Positions 5,895 to 13,889 of a stretch of DNA of 25,310 bases are shown here, one piece after another; position 1 is the stretch's first letter; each line of letters begins with the position of its first letter. The notes beneath the pieces were generated by a model. The model saw only the letters and a list, made by a program, of their open reading frames with translations, did not search any database and had not been told where the DNA came from. Source of the stretch: CAYRLZ01 sp964425275 (lineage in GTDB: Bacteria; Hydrothermota; Tepidihabitantia; Tepidihabitantales; JBDRVQ01); assembly GCA_964425275.1 (NCBI GenBank), contig CAYRLZ010000056.1:1-25310 (forward strand), given 5' to 3'. Made by a program: the position numbers and the translations under genes.

Positions 5895-7106
5895 ATGAAA
5901 GAATTATACGACAGAGTTGAAACCCTACGGGAAGCGATGGTTAATCTTCAAAAGGAACTGACCGCCCGCCCAGCCATTGCGCCGGAAAATGGTGGGAAGG
6001 GTGAAAAGGAAAAAGGGCTCTTTCTCACTACTGTCGTGCAAGAGATGGGTTTTGAATATGAGCGATATGATTGTTTTGATGAACGGATTTCTGATATTAG
6101 ACCAAATTTACGGGTCATCTACCCCGGGAAGATAAAGAAAAACCTCTGGATAATAACTCATCTTGATGTTGTGCCAGCAGGAAACCTCTCACTCTGGGAA
6201 ACCGACCCCTTCTGCGCCGTCGTAAAAGAGGATAGAATTTATGGCCGGGGAACCGAAGATAATCAACAAGAACTCGTCGCCTCCCTCTTTGCCTTAAAGG
6301 CATTGAGAGATTTGAATCAAGAACCAAGGTATACGCTCTCCCTACTCTTCGTCGCCGATGAAGAGACCGGCAGTCGCTATGGAATTAACTACCTGCTAAA
6401 TAATTTTTCCCTATTCCAAGAGGACGATTTAATTGTCGTTGCGGATGCGGGAAATAAGGAAGGTTCAATGATTGAGATAGCGGAAAAATCACTCCTCTGG
6501 CTAAAATTCATTATCCGAGGTAAGCAATCCCATGCCTCTTCTCCAGAGGAGGGATTAAATGCCCACCGCCTGGGCGCTAAATTCTTATGCCTCCTGGATA
6601 AAAAACTACCCAAAAGGTTTAAGAAGAAGAACCGTTTGTTTGAACCGCCCTATTCAACTTTTGAGCCGACAAAAAAAGAAGCCAATGTGCCGAATATCAA
6701 TACCATTCCTGGTGAGGATGTATTTTATTTTGACTGCCGAATTCTCCCAGAATACTCTCCCGAAGAGATTGAGAGTTTTATCCAGGAATTGAAAGAGGAA
6801 TTCACGAAGAAGGTGGGTGGGGAGATTTCATTTTCCGCAATTTATTCATCTGAACCGGCACCACCAACTAATCCAAAGGCGGAAATTATTAAAAAATTGA
6901 AGAGAGCAATAAAAGAGGTCTATGGGGTCAAGCCCTTTGTGAAAGGCATCGGCGGAGGCACGGTCGCCGCCGCCTTCCGTAAGAAAGGTCTGCCGGTCGG
7001 GGTCTGGGGTAAATACGAAGGAAAGGCCCATCAGCCTAATGAATACTCTTTGATTGATAATATGGTAAACGATGCCAAGGTCTATTGTCGCTTGGCCCTT
7101 TTATAA
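5895..7106 (+). CDS. M20-family zinc metallohydrolase (ArgE/DapE/carboxypeptidase G2-like)
   Basis: A 403-residue cytoplasmic hydrolase. Metal and catalytic residues are present: H89 and D91 in 'THLDVVPAG', D122 in 'GRGTEDNQQ', the E156-E157 pair in 'DEETGS', and the C-terminal histidine in 'KAHQPNEYS'. The dimerisation domain lies in the middle ('FIIRGKQSHASSPEEGLNAH'). Family members remove acyl or peptide groups; the exact substrate cannot be read from sequence. I chose ATG 5895 rather than GTG 5880 because the latter lies before and within the -10 box. It is the first gene of an operon and is followed after 10 nt by the hemerythrin-like gene. Confidence 0.88.
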   Translation: MKELYDRVETLREAMVNLQKELTARPAIAPENGGKGEKEKGLFLTTVVQEMGFEYERYDCFDERISDIRPNLRVIYPGKIKKNLWIITHLDVVPAGNLSLWETDPFCAVVKEDRIYGRGTEDNQQELVASLFALKALRDLNQEPRYTLSLLFVADEETGSRYGINYLLNNFSLFQEDDLIVVADAGNKEGSMIEIAEKSLLWLKFIIRGKQSHASSPEEGLNAHRLGAKFLCLLDKKLPKRFKKKNRLFEPPYSTFEPTKKEANVPNINTIPGEDVFYFDCRILPEYSPEEIESFIQELKEEFTKKVGGEISFSAIYSSEPAPPTNPKAEIIKKLKRAIKEVYGVKPFVKGIGGGTVAAAFRKKGLPVGVWGKYEGKAHQPNEYSLIDNMVNDAKVYCRLALL

Positions 7107-7116
7107 AATTCATCCT

Positions 7117-7638
7117 ATGCAGGCATTTGAAATCCTGCGACAAGAACATCTTTTGATTGAAAGGGTGATGCGCATCCTCTCTTTCCTTTTGATTGAAGAA
7201 ACCTTCCACCGCCCGAATTTTGACCTCTTTCTCAATCTCTTCTACCAGGTATTTGCCCGACATCTAATGAAGGAAAAGGCCCTCTTTGCCTTCCTTTGTG
7301 AAGGTCTCTCACCAGAATCGGAAATCCCGGTCGCTCTCTTAGAGAAGAGCGAAGAGATTCAGTATCATCTACATAACGCAAGAAAATGCCTTTCCGAGGG
7401 GAGGGACGAAGAATTCACCTCTCATATTGAAGAGTTTATCCTTCTCTCTTCCCGGCATATCTTCCAGCAGGAAGAGAGTGTCTTCGCCCAGGAAGAGAAC
7501 TTCGCAAATCGGCCGGAGGAAAAACTCCTCCGGGTCTTTCTCGGATATGACCGGATGATTGGCAAGAAAACCCCGGAGTGCTTAATCGGTCTCTTAGAGG
7601 AGATGGAGCAGGAAGCAAAATATCTCATAGATTCCTGA
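7117..7638 (+). CDS. Hemerythrin HHE domain protein
   Basis: A 173-residue all-helical protein. Candidate iron ligands are spaced as in the hemerythrin/HHE family: H11 ('LRQEHLLIE'), H49 and E53 ('ARHLMKEKAL'), H84/H86 ('QYHLHNARK') and H114 with nearby E119/E120 ('SRHIFQQEES'). Family members bind a di-iron centre for oxygen, nitric oxide or iron sensing and handling. Which applies here is unknown. I chose ATG 7117 because it lies after the upstream stop and directly before the first helix; a longer frame from 7072 would overlap the M20 gene. The next gene starts 7 nt after its stop. Confidence 0.8.
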   Translation: MQAFEILRQEHLLIERVMRILSFLLIEETFHRPNFDLFLNLFYQVFARHLMKEKALFAFLCEGLSPESEIPVALLEKSEEIQYHLHNARKCLSEGRDEEFTSHIEEFILLSSRHIFQQEESVFAQEENFANRPEEKLLRVFLGYDRMIGKKTPECLIGLLEEMEQEAKYLIDS

Positions 7639-7645
7639 CGGCGCG

Positions 7646-8728
7646 ATGATTACCACTAAACTAAATGACTTGGCGAAACGACTCTTGCCCTTAGAGAAGC
7701 GGCTAAAGGAACTGGAGAAAAACCTCCAAAGCCCGGAGGTTCTCCGCGACCCCAAGACCTTGGCGCTCTTCTCTCGGGAATATAACAAACTAAGAGAGTT
7801 ATTTGACAATTTTGAGGAACTGCAACGGATTGAAAAAGAGATACGAGAACTGACGAGGCTATCCGCTGAGGAAGGTTGGGGGGAGGAGGTAGAAAGAGAG
7901 AAGGTCAGTTTGGAAAAACGGCAGGAGGAACTCTTCCAAAAGATTATGAGTTATTTTCTCCCCGAAAGCCCTTATTACAAAAAGAATTGTATTGTGGAGA
8001 TTCGGGCGGCGGCTGGTGGTGAAGAGGCGGCTCTCTTTTCCCGCGACCTCTTTCGGATGTATGCCAAGTTCATTGAAAAGAAAAAACTCACCCTCAAAGT
8101 CTTATCCTCTACCCCTTCGGATTATGGCGGTTTTAAGGAGATAATCTTTGCGGTGGAAGGAGAAAACGCCTATTCCCTTTTCCGATTTGAACAAGGTGTC
8201 CATCGGGTGCAGAGGATACCGGTGACCGAATCTTCCGGACGAATTCACACATCCACCGTCACCGTCGCGGTTTTACCCGAACCGGAAGAGGTAGAAATCA
8301 CAATCCGCCCGGAGGATTTAAAGATTGATGTCTTCCGCGCCAGTGGCCACGGTGGTCAGCACGTCCAGATGACCGATTCCGCGGTTCGGATAACCCATAT
8401 CCCTTCCGGGATTGTTGCCTCCTGTCAAGACGAACGGAGTCAACACCAAAATAAAGAGAAGGCAATGAAAATCCTAAGGGCAAGACTCTTAGAAAGAGAA
8501 AGAAAGAAACAAAATGAAGAGATTACTTGCCAACGACGGAAACAGATTGGTTACGGAGAAAGGGCGGAAAAGATTAGAACCTATAACTTCCCCCAAAACC
8601 GAATTACCGACCACCGGATAAACCTCTCCTTCTATAACTTAGAGGAGGTCCTCAACGGTGCCTTAGACCCAATCTTGTCGGCACTCTGGGAAAAAGAGAT
8701 AGAAAGTCTATGCGGATCCGTGAGTTAG
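7646..8728 (+). CDS. prfA: Peptide chain release factor 1
   Basis: A 360-residue protein, the usual RF1 length. It reads UAA and UAG in the ribosomal A site and triggers peptide release. The anticodon-like motif is PVT (192-194), the RF1 type (RF2 would have SPF). The catalytic GGQ is at 236-238 in 'SGHGGQHVQMTDSAVRITH'; most RF1 proteins have GAGGQHVN here, so the flanking residues are unusual. 'GGEEA' at 124-128 and 'HTST' at 201-204 are typical. No strong ribosome binding site precedes the ATG, suggesting coupling to the gene before. It overlaps prmC by 19 nt; PrmC methylates the GGQ glutamine. Confidence 0.96.
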   Translation: MITTKLNDLAKRLLPLEKRLKELEKNLQSPEVLRDPKTLALFSREYNKLRELFDNFEELQRIEKEIRELTRLSAEEGWGEEVEREKVSLEKRQEELFQKIMSYFLPESPYYKKNCIVEIRAAAGGEEAALFSRDLFRMYAKFIEKKKLTLKVLSSTPSDYGGFKEIIFAVEGENAYSLFRFEQGVHRVQRIPVTESSGRIHTSTVTVAVLPEPEEVEITIRPEDLKIDVFRASGHGGQHVQMTDSAVRITHIPSGIVASCQDERSQHQNKEKAMKILRARLLERERKKQNEEITCQRRKQIGYGERAEKIRTYNFPQNRITDHRINLSFYNLEEVLNGALDPILSALWEKEIESLCGSVS

Positions 8729-9498
8729 CGGTTAAGTTTTCCTTACCGCAGAAAGAACTGGAAGATATTCTTATCCATTATTTTGGGGTTACCCGTTCAC
8801 AACTTTACCTCAATAATTTTACAATATCGCCGAAACTCCTTAGTATCTTGCAAAGGCGAAGAGAAGGCTATCCGGTAGAGTATTTAACAAATACCGCCTT
8901 CTTTCTTGACCGGAAATTATATATTGACGAAAGGGTTTTTATTCCCCGTCCGGAGACTGAGGGACTGGTGATGACTATTTATGATTTGTCGCGGGGAAAG
9001 GAGGTTCGCCGGATCCTTGACATCGGCACCGGCTCTGGGAATATTGCGCTAAGTCTCGCTTGCCTCTTTCCCACCGCAAAAGTCCTCGCCACCGATCGGT
9101 CAAGAGATGCCCTGAAAGTAGCGCGGATAAATATCAAAAGATACCACTTAGAAGAGCGGGTTAAGTTAATTCTGGCTGATTTATTTGATTCGCCCAAGAT
9201 AAAGCCGGATTTTGATATCATCGTCTCCAATCCACCCTATGTCCCATCGGATGAAATCCCTCTTTTACCAAGAAGCGTGTTAGATTTTGAACCCCGCGGG
9301 GCAATTGATGGCGGTCGCGATGGCTTTTGGTATATCCAAAGGATATTGACCGAGGGTCGGAAATTCTTAAAAGAAGGCGGAAGGATTTTCTTAGAGATTG
9401 ACCCGCGGCATAAAGAGAAGATTACCGCACTTGCGCCCGGGGCAAATTTCTTGCCTGACTTAGCCGGTAAAATTAGATATGCAATATTTCCAGGATGA
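8710..9498 (+). CDS. prmC: Release factor glutamine methyltransferase
   Basis: 262 residues. It transfers a methyl group from SAM to the glutamine of the GGQ motif in release factors. The N-terminal helical domain is followed by 'FIPRPETEGLV' (substrate recognition), the SAM loop 'DIGTGSGNIAL' (GTGSG at 106-110) and the catalytic NPPY at 174-177, then 'LDFEPRGAIDGGRDG'. The order prfA-prmC with overlap is common in bacteria. It is slightly short at the C-terminus but has all motifs. It ends in an ATGA overlap with an ATG that is probably not the nadK start. Confidence 0.95.
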   Translation: MRIRELAVKFSLPQKELEDILIHYFGVTRSQLYLNNFTISPKLLSILQRRREGYPVEYLTNTAFFLDRKLYIDERVFIPRPETEGLVMTIYDLSRGKEVRRILDIGTGSGNIALSLACLFPTAKVLATDRSRDALKVARINIKRYHLEERVKLILADLFDSPKIKPDFDIIVSNPPYVPSDEIPLLPRSVLDFEPRGAIDGGRDGFWYIQRILTEGRKFLKEGGRIFLEIDPRHKEKITALAPGANFLPDLAGKIRYAIFPG

Positions 9499-9509
9499 GG
9501 GATGAAATT

Positions 9510-10364
9510 ATGGAGATTGGAATTATTGCCAATCCCAAAAAAGCCGAGGCCAAGGAAATTCTTAAAAAAATCGTCCCCTTCCTCCTCAGGAAGAGAGTAA
9601 GGGTAAAATTCTTGAAAAGCGCAAGATACTTTGGTTATGAGAAACAAATCGTTCCGCCTAAGGAATTCTTGTCTTCCAGTTCTTTAATTATTGCGATTGG
9701 TGGTGATGGCACAATCCTCTCCGCCGCCCACCTGGTTGAGGAGAGGGAGATTCCAATAATGGGGATAAATGTCGGGAGTTTAGGATTCCTGGCCTTCTTC
9801 TCAAAGGATGAGGCAATGGCGGCCCTTTCTGATTTCTTAAAAGGTAAGGCGACAATTGAAGAACGGATTGCCTTACGTTGCCAATTTAAGGGGAAGGATT
9901 ATTTTGCCTTAAATGATGTCACAGTTAATATGGGAAAGTCTTTAAGGGCGATTGAGGTTATATTATATTCCCAGGGAGAGTATATCTCTACCTTTCTTGG
10001 TGATGGTGTGATTCTGGCAACACCCACCGGTTCTACCGCTTACTCCCTGGCCTGCGGCGGGTCAATAATTTATCCGACCCTCTCTAATTTTATCATCACC
10101 CCGATTGCCCCTCACGCCCTTTCCGCCCGCCCCTTAATTATCCCGGCCGAAAGAGTTATTACTGTGGAGTTGGCCAAGGAATCCGAGAGCGGTAATTTAG
10201 TAATTGATGGCCAGGTAAGAGAGCCGATTCTTCCCAAGGAGCGGGCCTATTTCCGAAAGGCAAAGAAGCCGGTAAAGATTATTTGCCCAAGAGAAGGATA
10301 TTACTTTGCCCTCCTCCGTCAGAAGATGCGCTGGGGCGGTTTGACGTCTAACCGCATATGTTGA
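9510..10364 (+). CDS. nadK: NAD kinase
   Basis: 284 residues. It phosphorylates NAD to NADP using ATP or polyphosphate. Motifs: GGDGT (64-68), 'GINVGSLGFLA', 'LNDVTVN' (most bacterial enzymes have NE here), 'TPTGSTAYSLACGG' (171 onward) and 'APHALSARPLI'. I chose ATG 9510 over ATG 9495 because it is preceded by 'GAGGGATGAAATT', a better ribosome binding site, and gives the typical start 'MEIGIIANP'. The last 7 nt overlap the next gene. Cytoplasmic, probably homo-oligomeric as in the family. Confidence 0.94.
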   Translation: MEIGIIANPKKAEAKEILKKIVPFLLRKRVRVKFLKSARYFGYEKQIVPPKEFLSSSSLIIAIGGDGTILSAAHLVEEREIPIMGINVGSLGFLAFFSKDEAMAALSDFLKGKATIEERIALRCQFKGKDYFALNDVTVNMGKSLRAIEVILYSQGEYISTFLGDGVILATPTGSTAYSLACGGSIIYPTLSNFIITPIAPHALSARPLIIPAERVITVELAKESESGNLVIDGQVREPILPKERAYFRKAKKPVKIICPREGYYFALLRQKMRWGGLTSNRIC

Positions 10365-10951
10365 GGATTCCCAACCGGGTTAATGAGATAGTAAAATATG
10401 CGACAATCCCTAACTTCTTAACCCTTTCCCGCCTCTTCCTCTTACCGCTCATTTTACTATTTCTCGCGCGCCAGTTGACCACCTTGGCTCTCGTCTTGAT
10501 GGCACTCTCCTGGCTCTCGGATGCCTTGGATGGCTTTCTTGCCCGCCGGTTAAATCTCACAAGCGAGGTCGGAAAGATATTGGACCATCTGGTTGATAAA
10601 ATCTGGGTGGGGAGTGTCCTGGCGATTTTGGTCTGGACAAAAAGACTCCCTTTATCAATTGCCCTTGGGGTAATAATCCGAGACCTCTTAATTGTCGTGG
10701 GCTCATCGCTTCTTATCCGCAGGGGTCTAATCCTTTCCTCTAACATCTTTGGCAAACTCGCCGGTTTTTTCTTTGCGGTTCTTATTATCACCTATACTTT
10801 ACAACTTAAACCCCTTATGGTTTGGGTCTTTTATATCATCTGGTCATTACTCTTTATCTCTTTTATAAGTTATATCCCCTTATTTATCAAATCCTACCGT
10901 TCCCTATCCCTTCGGGAAACTCAAAATTCTCACCTCAAACCTTCTAATTAG
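10358..10951 (+). CDS. CDP-alcohol phosphatidyltransferase (phosphatidylglycerophosphate synthase-like)
   Basis: A 197-residue integral membrane enzyme. The signature D-x2-DG-x2-AR-x8-G-x3-D-x3-D is complete: D55, D58-G59, A62-R63, G72, D76 and D80. Several hydrophobic segments follow ('SVLAILVW', 'LAGFFFAVLIITYTL', 'VWVFYIIWSLLFISFI'). The N-terminus 'IPNFLTLSRLFLLPLILLFL' is typical of PgsA-like proteins. The acceptor alcohol (glycerol-3-phosphate, inositol phosphate or other) cannot be fixed from sequence. It is the last gene of the plus-strand operon, 13 nt from the convergent alcohol dehydrogenase. I see no clear terminator in that gap. Confidence 0.88.
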   Translation: MLRIPNRVNEIVKYATIPNFLTLSRLFLLPLILLFLARQLTTLALVLMALSWLSDALDGFLARRLNLTSEVGKILDHLVDKIWVGSVLAILVWTKRLPLSIALGVIIRDLLIVVGSSLLIRRGLILSSNIFGKLAGFFFAVLIITYTLQLKPLMVWVFYIIWSLLFISFISYIPLFIKSYRSLSLRETQNSHLKPSN

Positions 10952-10964
10952 CAAAGATTCGCGT

Positions 10965-12011
10965 CTATCTTTCCGTGTTTTGTATTTTTAGGACCCCCGC
11001 TCCTTGGATTTTTCCCTGTTTGAGTAAGATGAGGGCTTTGTTAGCTTCCGCCAACTTAAATTCCTGGACCTTGGGCTTAACTCTCAACCTCCCGACCAGG
11101 GTCAAAAAATCCTGGGCATCCTTTCTTGTCACATTGGCCACACTCTTCACCTCTTTTTCTAACCAGAGGTCTCGGGCATAATCCAATTTTAAAAGAGAGG
11201 CTTTGTCGGTCTCTTCTTTCCTTATCGCATTGCATACCAATCTCCCGCCTCTTTCCATTACCCTCAAACCTTCTAAGAGTGGTTGCCAGGCGGGCGTAAA
11301 GTCAATGGCGCAGTTAATCTTTTCTGGTGGGTTTTCACCGGTGGCTCCAACCCAATCCGCCCCCAATTCCCAGGCCATCCTCTGATGTTCTATCTGACCT
11401 GGCCTTGTCCAAACAAAGACCCGGCAATTGGGATAAAGGGTCTTGGCAATCTGAAGGACAATATGAGCCGATGCCCCGAAACCGAATAGACCGAGTATTG
11501 AGGTGTCGTTTATGCCGGTTAACCTTAGGGCCCGATAGCCAATCACCCCGGCACATAAAAGTGGTGCGGCGATGGTGTCGGTAAACCGTTCCGGAATTAA
11601 GTAGGCAAACTCTTCGGAGACAACGGTATATTCCGCATAGCCACCGTCGGCATCCCTTCCTGTTGCCTTAAACCCTTCGCACAAATTCTCATTACCCGCA
11701 AGACAGAAGGAACAGCGCCCGCAGGCGGAATTTATCCAGGTAATCCCAACCCGGTCCCCAATCTTAAATTTCTTAGCCCCCTTTCCTTTTTCCTCAACCC
11801 TTCCAACAATTTGATGACCTAAAATAATTGGGAATTTAGATGGTGGAGTTCTCCCTTCAATCTCGTCCAATTCCGTGTGGCATACCCCACAAGCCGAAAC
11901 CCTCACTAAAATCTCATTCTCTTTTGGCTGGGGAATAGGTAATTCGGCTAATTCTAAGGGGTTGGGATTTTCTTCTAATTTTGTGACCCCTTTTAATATC
12001 AGGGCTTTCAC
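10965..12011 (-). CDS. Zinc-dependent alcohol dehydrogenase family protein
   Basis: A 348-residue medium-chain dehydrogenase. The catalytic zinc site is formed by C44, H66 and C152 ('CGVCHTEL', 'GHQ', 'APLLCAGV'). The usual GHE is GHQ here. The structural zinc site is C97, C100, C103 and C111 in 'ACGRCSFCLAGNENLC'. The nucleotide loop is 'LGLFGFGASAHIVLQ', the form seen in the adh_fam_2 subgroup. It oxidises an alcohol or reduces an aldehyde; the substrate is unknown. The start is GTG with no strong ribosome binding site, 18 nt after the preceding gene, so it is probably the last gene of the long minus-strand operon. Confidence 0.9.
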   Translation of the reverse strand: MKALILKGVTKLEENPNPLELAELPIPQPKENEILVRVSACGVCHTELDEIEGRTPPSKFPIILGHQIVGRVEEKGKGAKKFKIGDRVGITWINSACGRCSFCLAGNENLCEGFKATGRDADGGYAEYTVVSEEFAYLIPERFTDTIAAPLLCAGVIGYRALRLTGINDTSILGLFGFGASAHIVLQIAKTLYPNCRVFVWTRPGQIEHQRMAWELGADWVGATGENPPEKINCAIDFTPAWQPLLEGLRVMERGGRLVCNAIRKEETDKASLLKLDYARDLWLEKEVKSVANVTRKDAQDFLTLVGRLRVKPKVQEFKLAEANKALILLKQGKIQGAGVLKIQNTER

Positions 12012-12029
12012 TTAAAGAAATACCGATGA

Positions 12030-13889
12030 TTACTTTTTCTCTAATAGGAGAAAGTTTCTTTCTAATTGGGCGAAATCTCTCCAGATTTTTTTCATTGCCC
12101 AATAATCCTTCGGGTGATAGCGCCGCTTATGAAAATATAACTCTCGTCTCAGTTTCACCTTCGTATCTTCAAAAACCGCGGAAGATTTTAGTGTAATCAG
12201 AGAATCACTAAATTCAAAATCGGCGGGCTGATAAAAGGCCTTATACCCTTCGGGGATAGAGAATTCAAACCGGTAAAGGTAAGAAGCCGGGGTTTTTAAA
12301 TCAAGGGGATAATTTCTTTCCGCAAGGGTAAAATAGTAAGGGAAGTTATCAAAGAATAGATAAGGAAAGAGTAGGATGCGCATCCGATTCCCTTCAATCA
12401 CCCCGTATTTCTCGGCTTCAAAATCCAAAGAGACCTTAACCGGTCTTCTGGGTTCGCGGAGGTTCTCTATCTCCCAGTTTTTAAGTTTTATCCCGGTCTT
12501 AATTGCCGATATCGCCCCTCTTAGTTTTATCTCCTTCTCTTTTTCGGTCTTATCTTTATAATCAGCCCGTAGTTGCATCGCCGACATCCCAGAAAAAGCA
12601 CCGCTCATCTTCCCTTTGATATTACCACTGGGGTCAAGAAAAAGAGTGAAGGAAATCTCCGAGGGTATCTCCTTTGCCTCCGGGGTGGGAAGCGATAGAA
12701 AGAGGAGTGTATCTGGTTTGATTAGAAATACTTCGTCACCGATTATCTCCGGCGTCAGAGGAAATCCTTCATTGGCATCGGTTAGGATACTGGGAAAGGA
12801 AATTCCCAAAGATCTCCTTTCCGGAAACGTTGGGTCTAAGAAGATATAACTATCCCCTAATTTTAGGACACAGACCATATAGTAGAAATAAACTGGTGCC
12901 GGGATTTCTCTTATAATCTCCTTGGCCACATAACCGGGGTAGGCAGTAATGCCAACCGCTTTCAGCATCGTCAAAAGCAGTAGGCACTTATCCTTATTAT
13001 CGGCATATTTCTGCTTATAGACCTCATCGGCTCTCGTTGGCTTAAAACCAGCATCCGGCAGGGTTAGGGGTATATCCCGCCAGTTCTTAGTAACATAATC
13101 GTAGACCTCCTGGATGATTTCTATCTCCTTTTTTCCGCGGGCTAATTCCTTGGCCTTTTTTACCAAATCGCCTTTAAGAACGACCCCTTGGTAGAACTCT
13201 TTTTTTAGTAAATCCCCGACTTCTTTCCAATCTTTGAGATTTGTCCAGTAGACGCGGGGTGAGATTTCACTTATCGCCACCCGACCCGGTTCGGTCTTAA
13301 TTCTGGGCAAGGAACAGCAACTGAATTGATAAAAGAAGTAGCCATCGCTCTTCTCCTCTTTCACCTTCACACCACCAATTGTCTGGTATTTTATCGGGAA
13401 GGGGGTCTTTAAGGAAATTTGCGAATTAACAACTGGCTCTTCCTTTTGGAAGACCTTGCCACCAAAAAATTCTCGCTTCTTTTCTTTACTGTTTTTTTTA
13501 GAGTGTAAGATTATTCGGGAACTTTCTTCCACCGCGGAGAAGGCGATGCTTTTTATTCGGCTATTGGCATACTTCGGTGCCAAAAACTTCTCAACGGTGC
13601 TTAAATCACCAATCGCCTTCTTATCTGGGATAATTTCTTCCCCGGTCTTTTTCTGGGTTTTAGCGTTGAGGATAGTTATCTCTTCGGTCTCTTTATTATA
13701 TTTCTCTAAGAGGTTGCCGAAAGTTTCTCTCCCCCGATAGGTGAGAATGAAAATAGAAATCTCCTTCTCTTCCTGGTAGGAGAAATCTCGGTCAACGGCA
13801 ATGTGGGTTATATCCTTTTCTAAGATGGCCGATGCCTCCGAAAGGTAATCGCCGGCCAGGAGAAGAAAAAAGAGGAGGATTTGGCTCAT
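12030..13889 (-). CDS. DUF3857/transglutaminase-like protein, catalytic residues lost
   Basis: 619 residues, with an N-terminal hydrophobic signal ('QILLFFLLLAGDYL'), so probably exported. The first half matches DUF3857-type beta domains and the middle has a transglutaminase-like fold. Compared with its neighbour upstream in the operon, the catalytic Cys is Asn (N298 in 'YADNKDKCLL') and the His is Tyr (Y337 in 'VYFYYMVCVL'). Only the Asp (D352 in 'IFLDPTFP') remains. It is probably a non-enzymatic partner of the intact paralog, with which it overlaps by 4 nt (ATGA). The role is unknown; family members occur in envelope-associated loci. Confidence 0.8.
   Translation of the reverse strand: MSQILLFFLLLAGDYLSEASAILEKDITHIAVDRDFSYQEEKEISIFILTYRGRETFGNLLEKYNKETEEITILNAKTQKKTGEEIIPDKKAIGDLSTVEKFLAPKYANSRIKSIAFSAVEESSRIILHSKKNSKEKKREFFGGKVFQKEEPVVNSQISLKTPFPIKYQTIGGVKVKEEKSDGYFFYQFSCCSLPRIKTEPGRVAISEISPRVYWTNLKDWKEVGDLLKKEFYQGVVLKGDLVKKAKELARGKKEIEIIQEVYDYVTKNWRDIPLTLPDAGFKPTRADEVYKQKYADNKDKCLLLLTMLKAVGITAYPGYVAKEIIREIPAPVYFYYMVCVLKLGDSYIFLDPTFPERRSLGISFPSILTDANEGFPLTPEIIGDEVFLIKPDTLLFLSLPTPEAKEIPSEISFTLFLDPSGNIKGKMSGAFSGMSAMQLRADYKDKTEKEKEIKLRGAISAIKTGIKLKNWEIENLREPRRPVKVSLDFEAEKYGVIEGNRMRILLFPYLFFDNFPYYFTLAERNYPLDLKTPASYLYRFEFSIPEGYKAFYQPADFEFSDSLITLKSSAVFEDTKVKLRRELYFHKRRYHPKDYWAMKKIWRDFAQLERNFLLLEKK

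Noticed and set aside
9495..9509. ATG 9495 as nadK start (ATGA overlap with prmC)
   Set aside because: No usable ribosome binding site, while ATG 9510 has GAGGG at good spacing and gives the family's normal N-terminus.
10940..10970. Bidirectional terminator between the convergent operons
   Set aside because: Only 13 nt separate the stops, and I found no clear inverted repeat with a T-run there.
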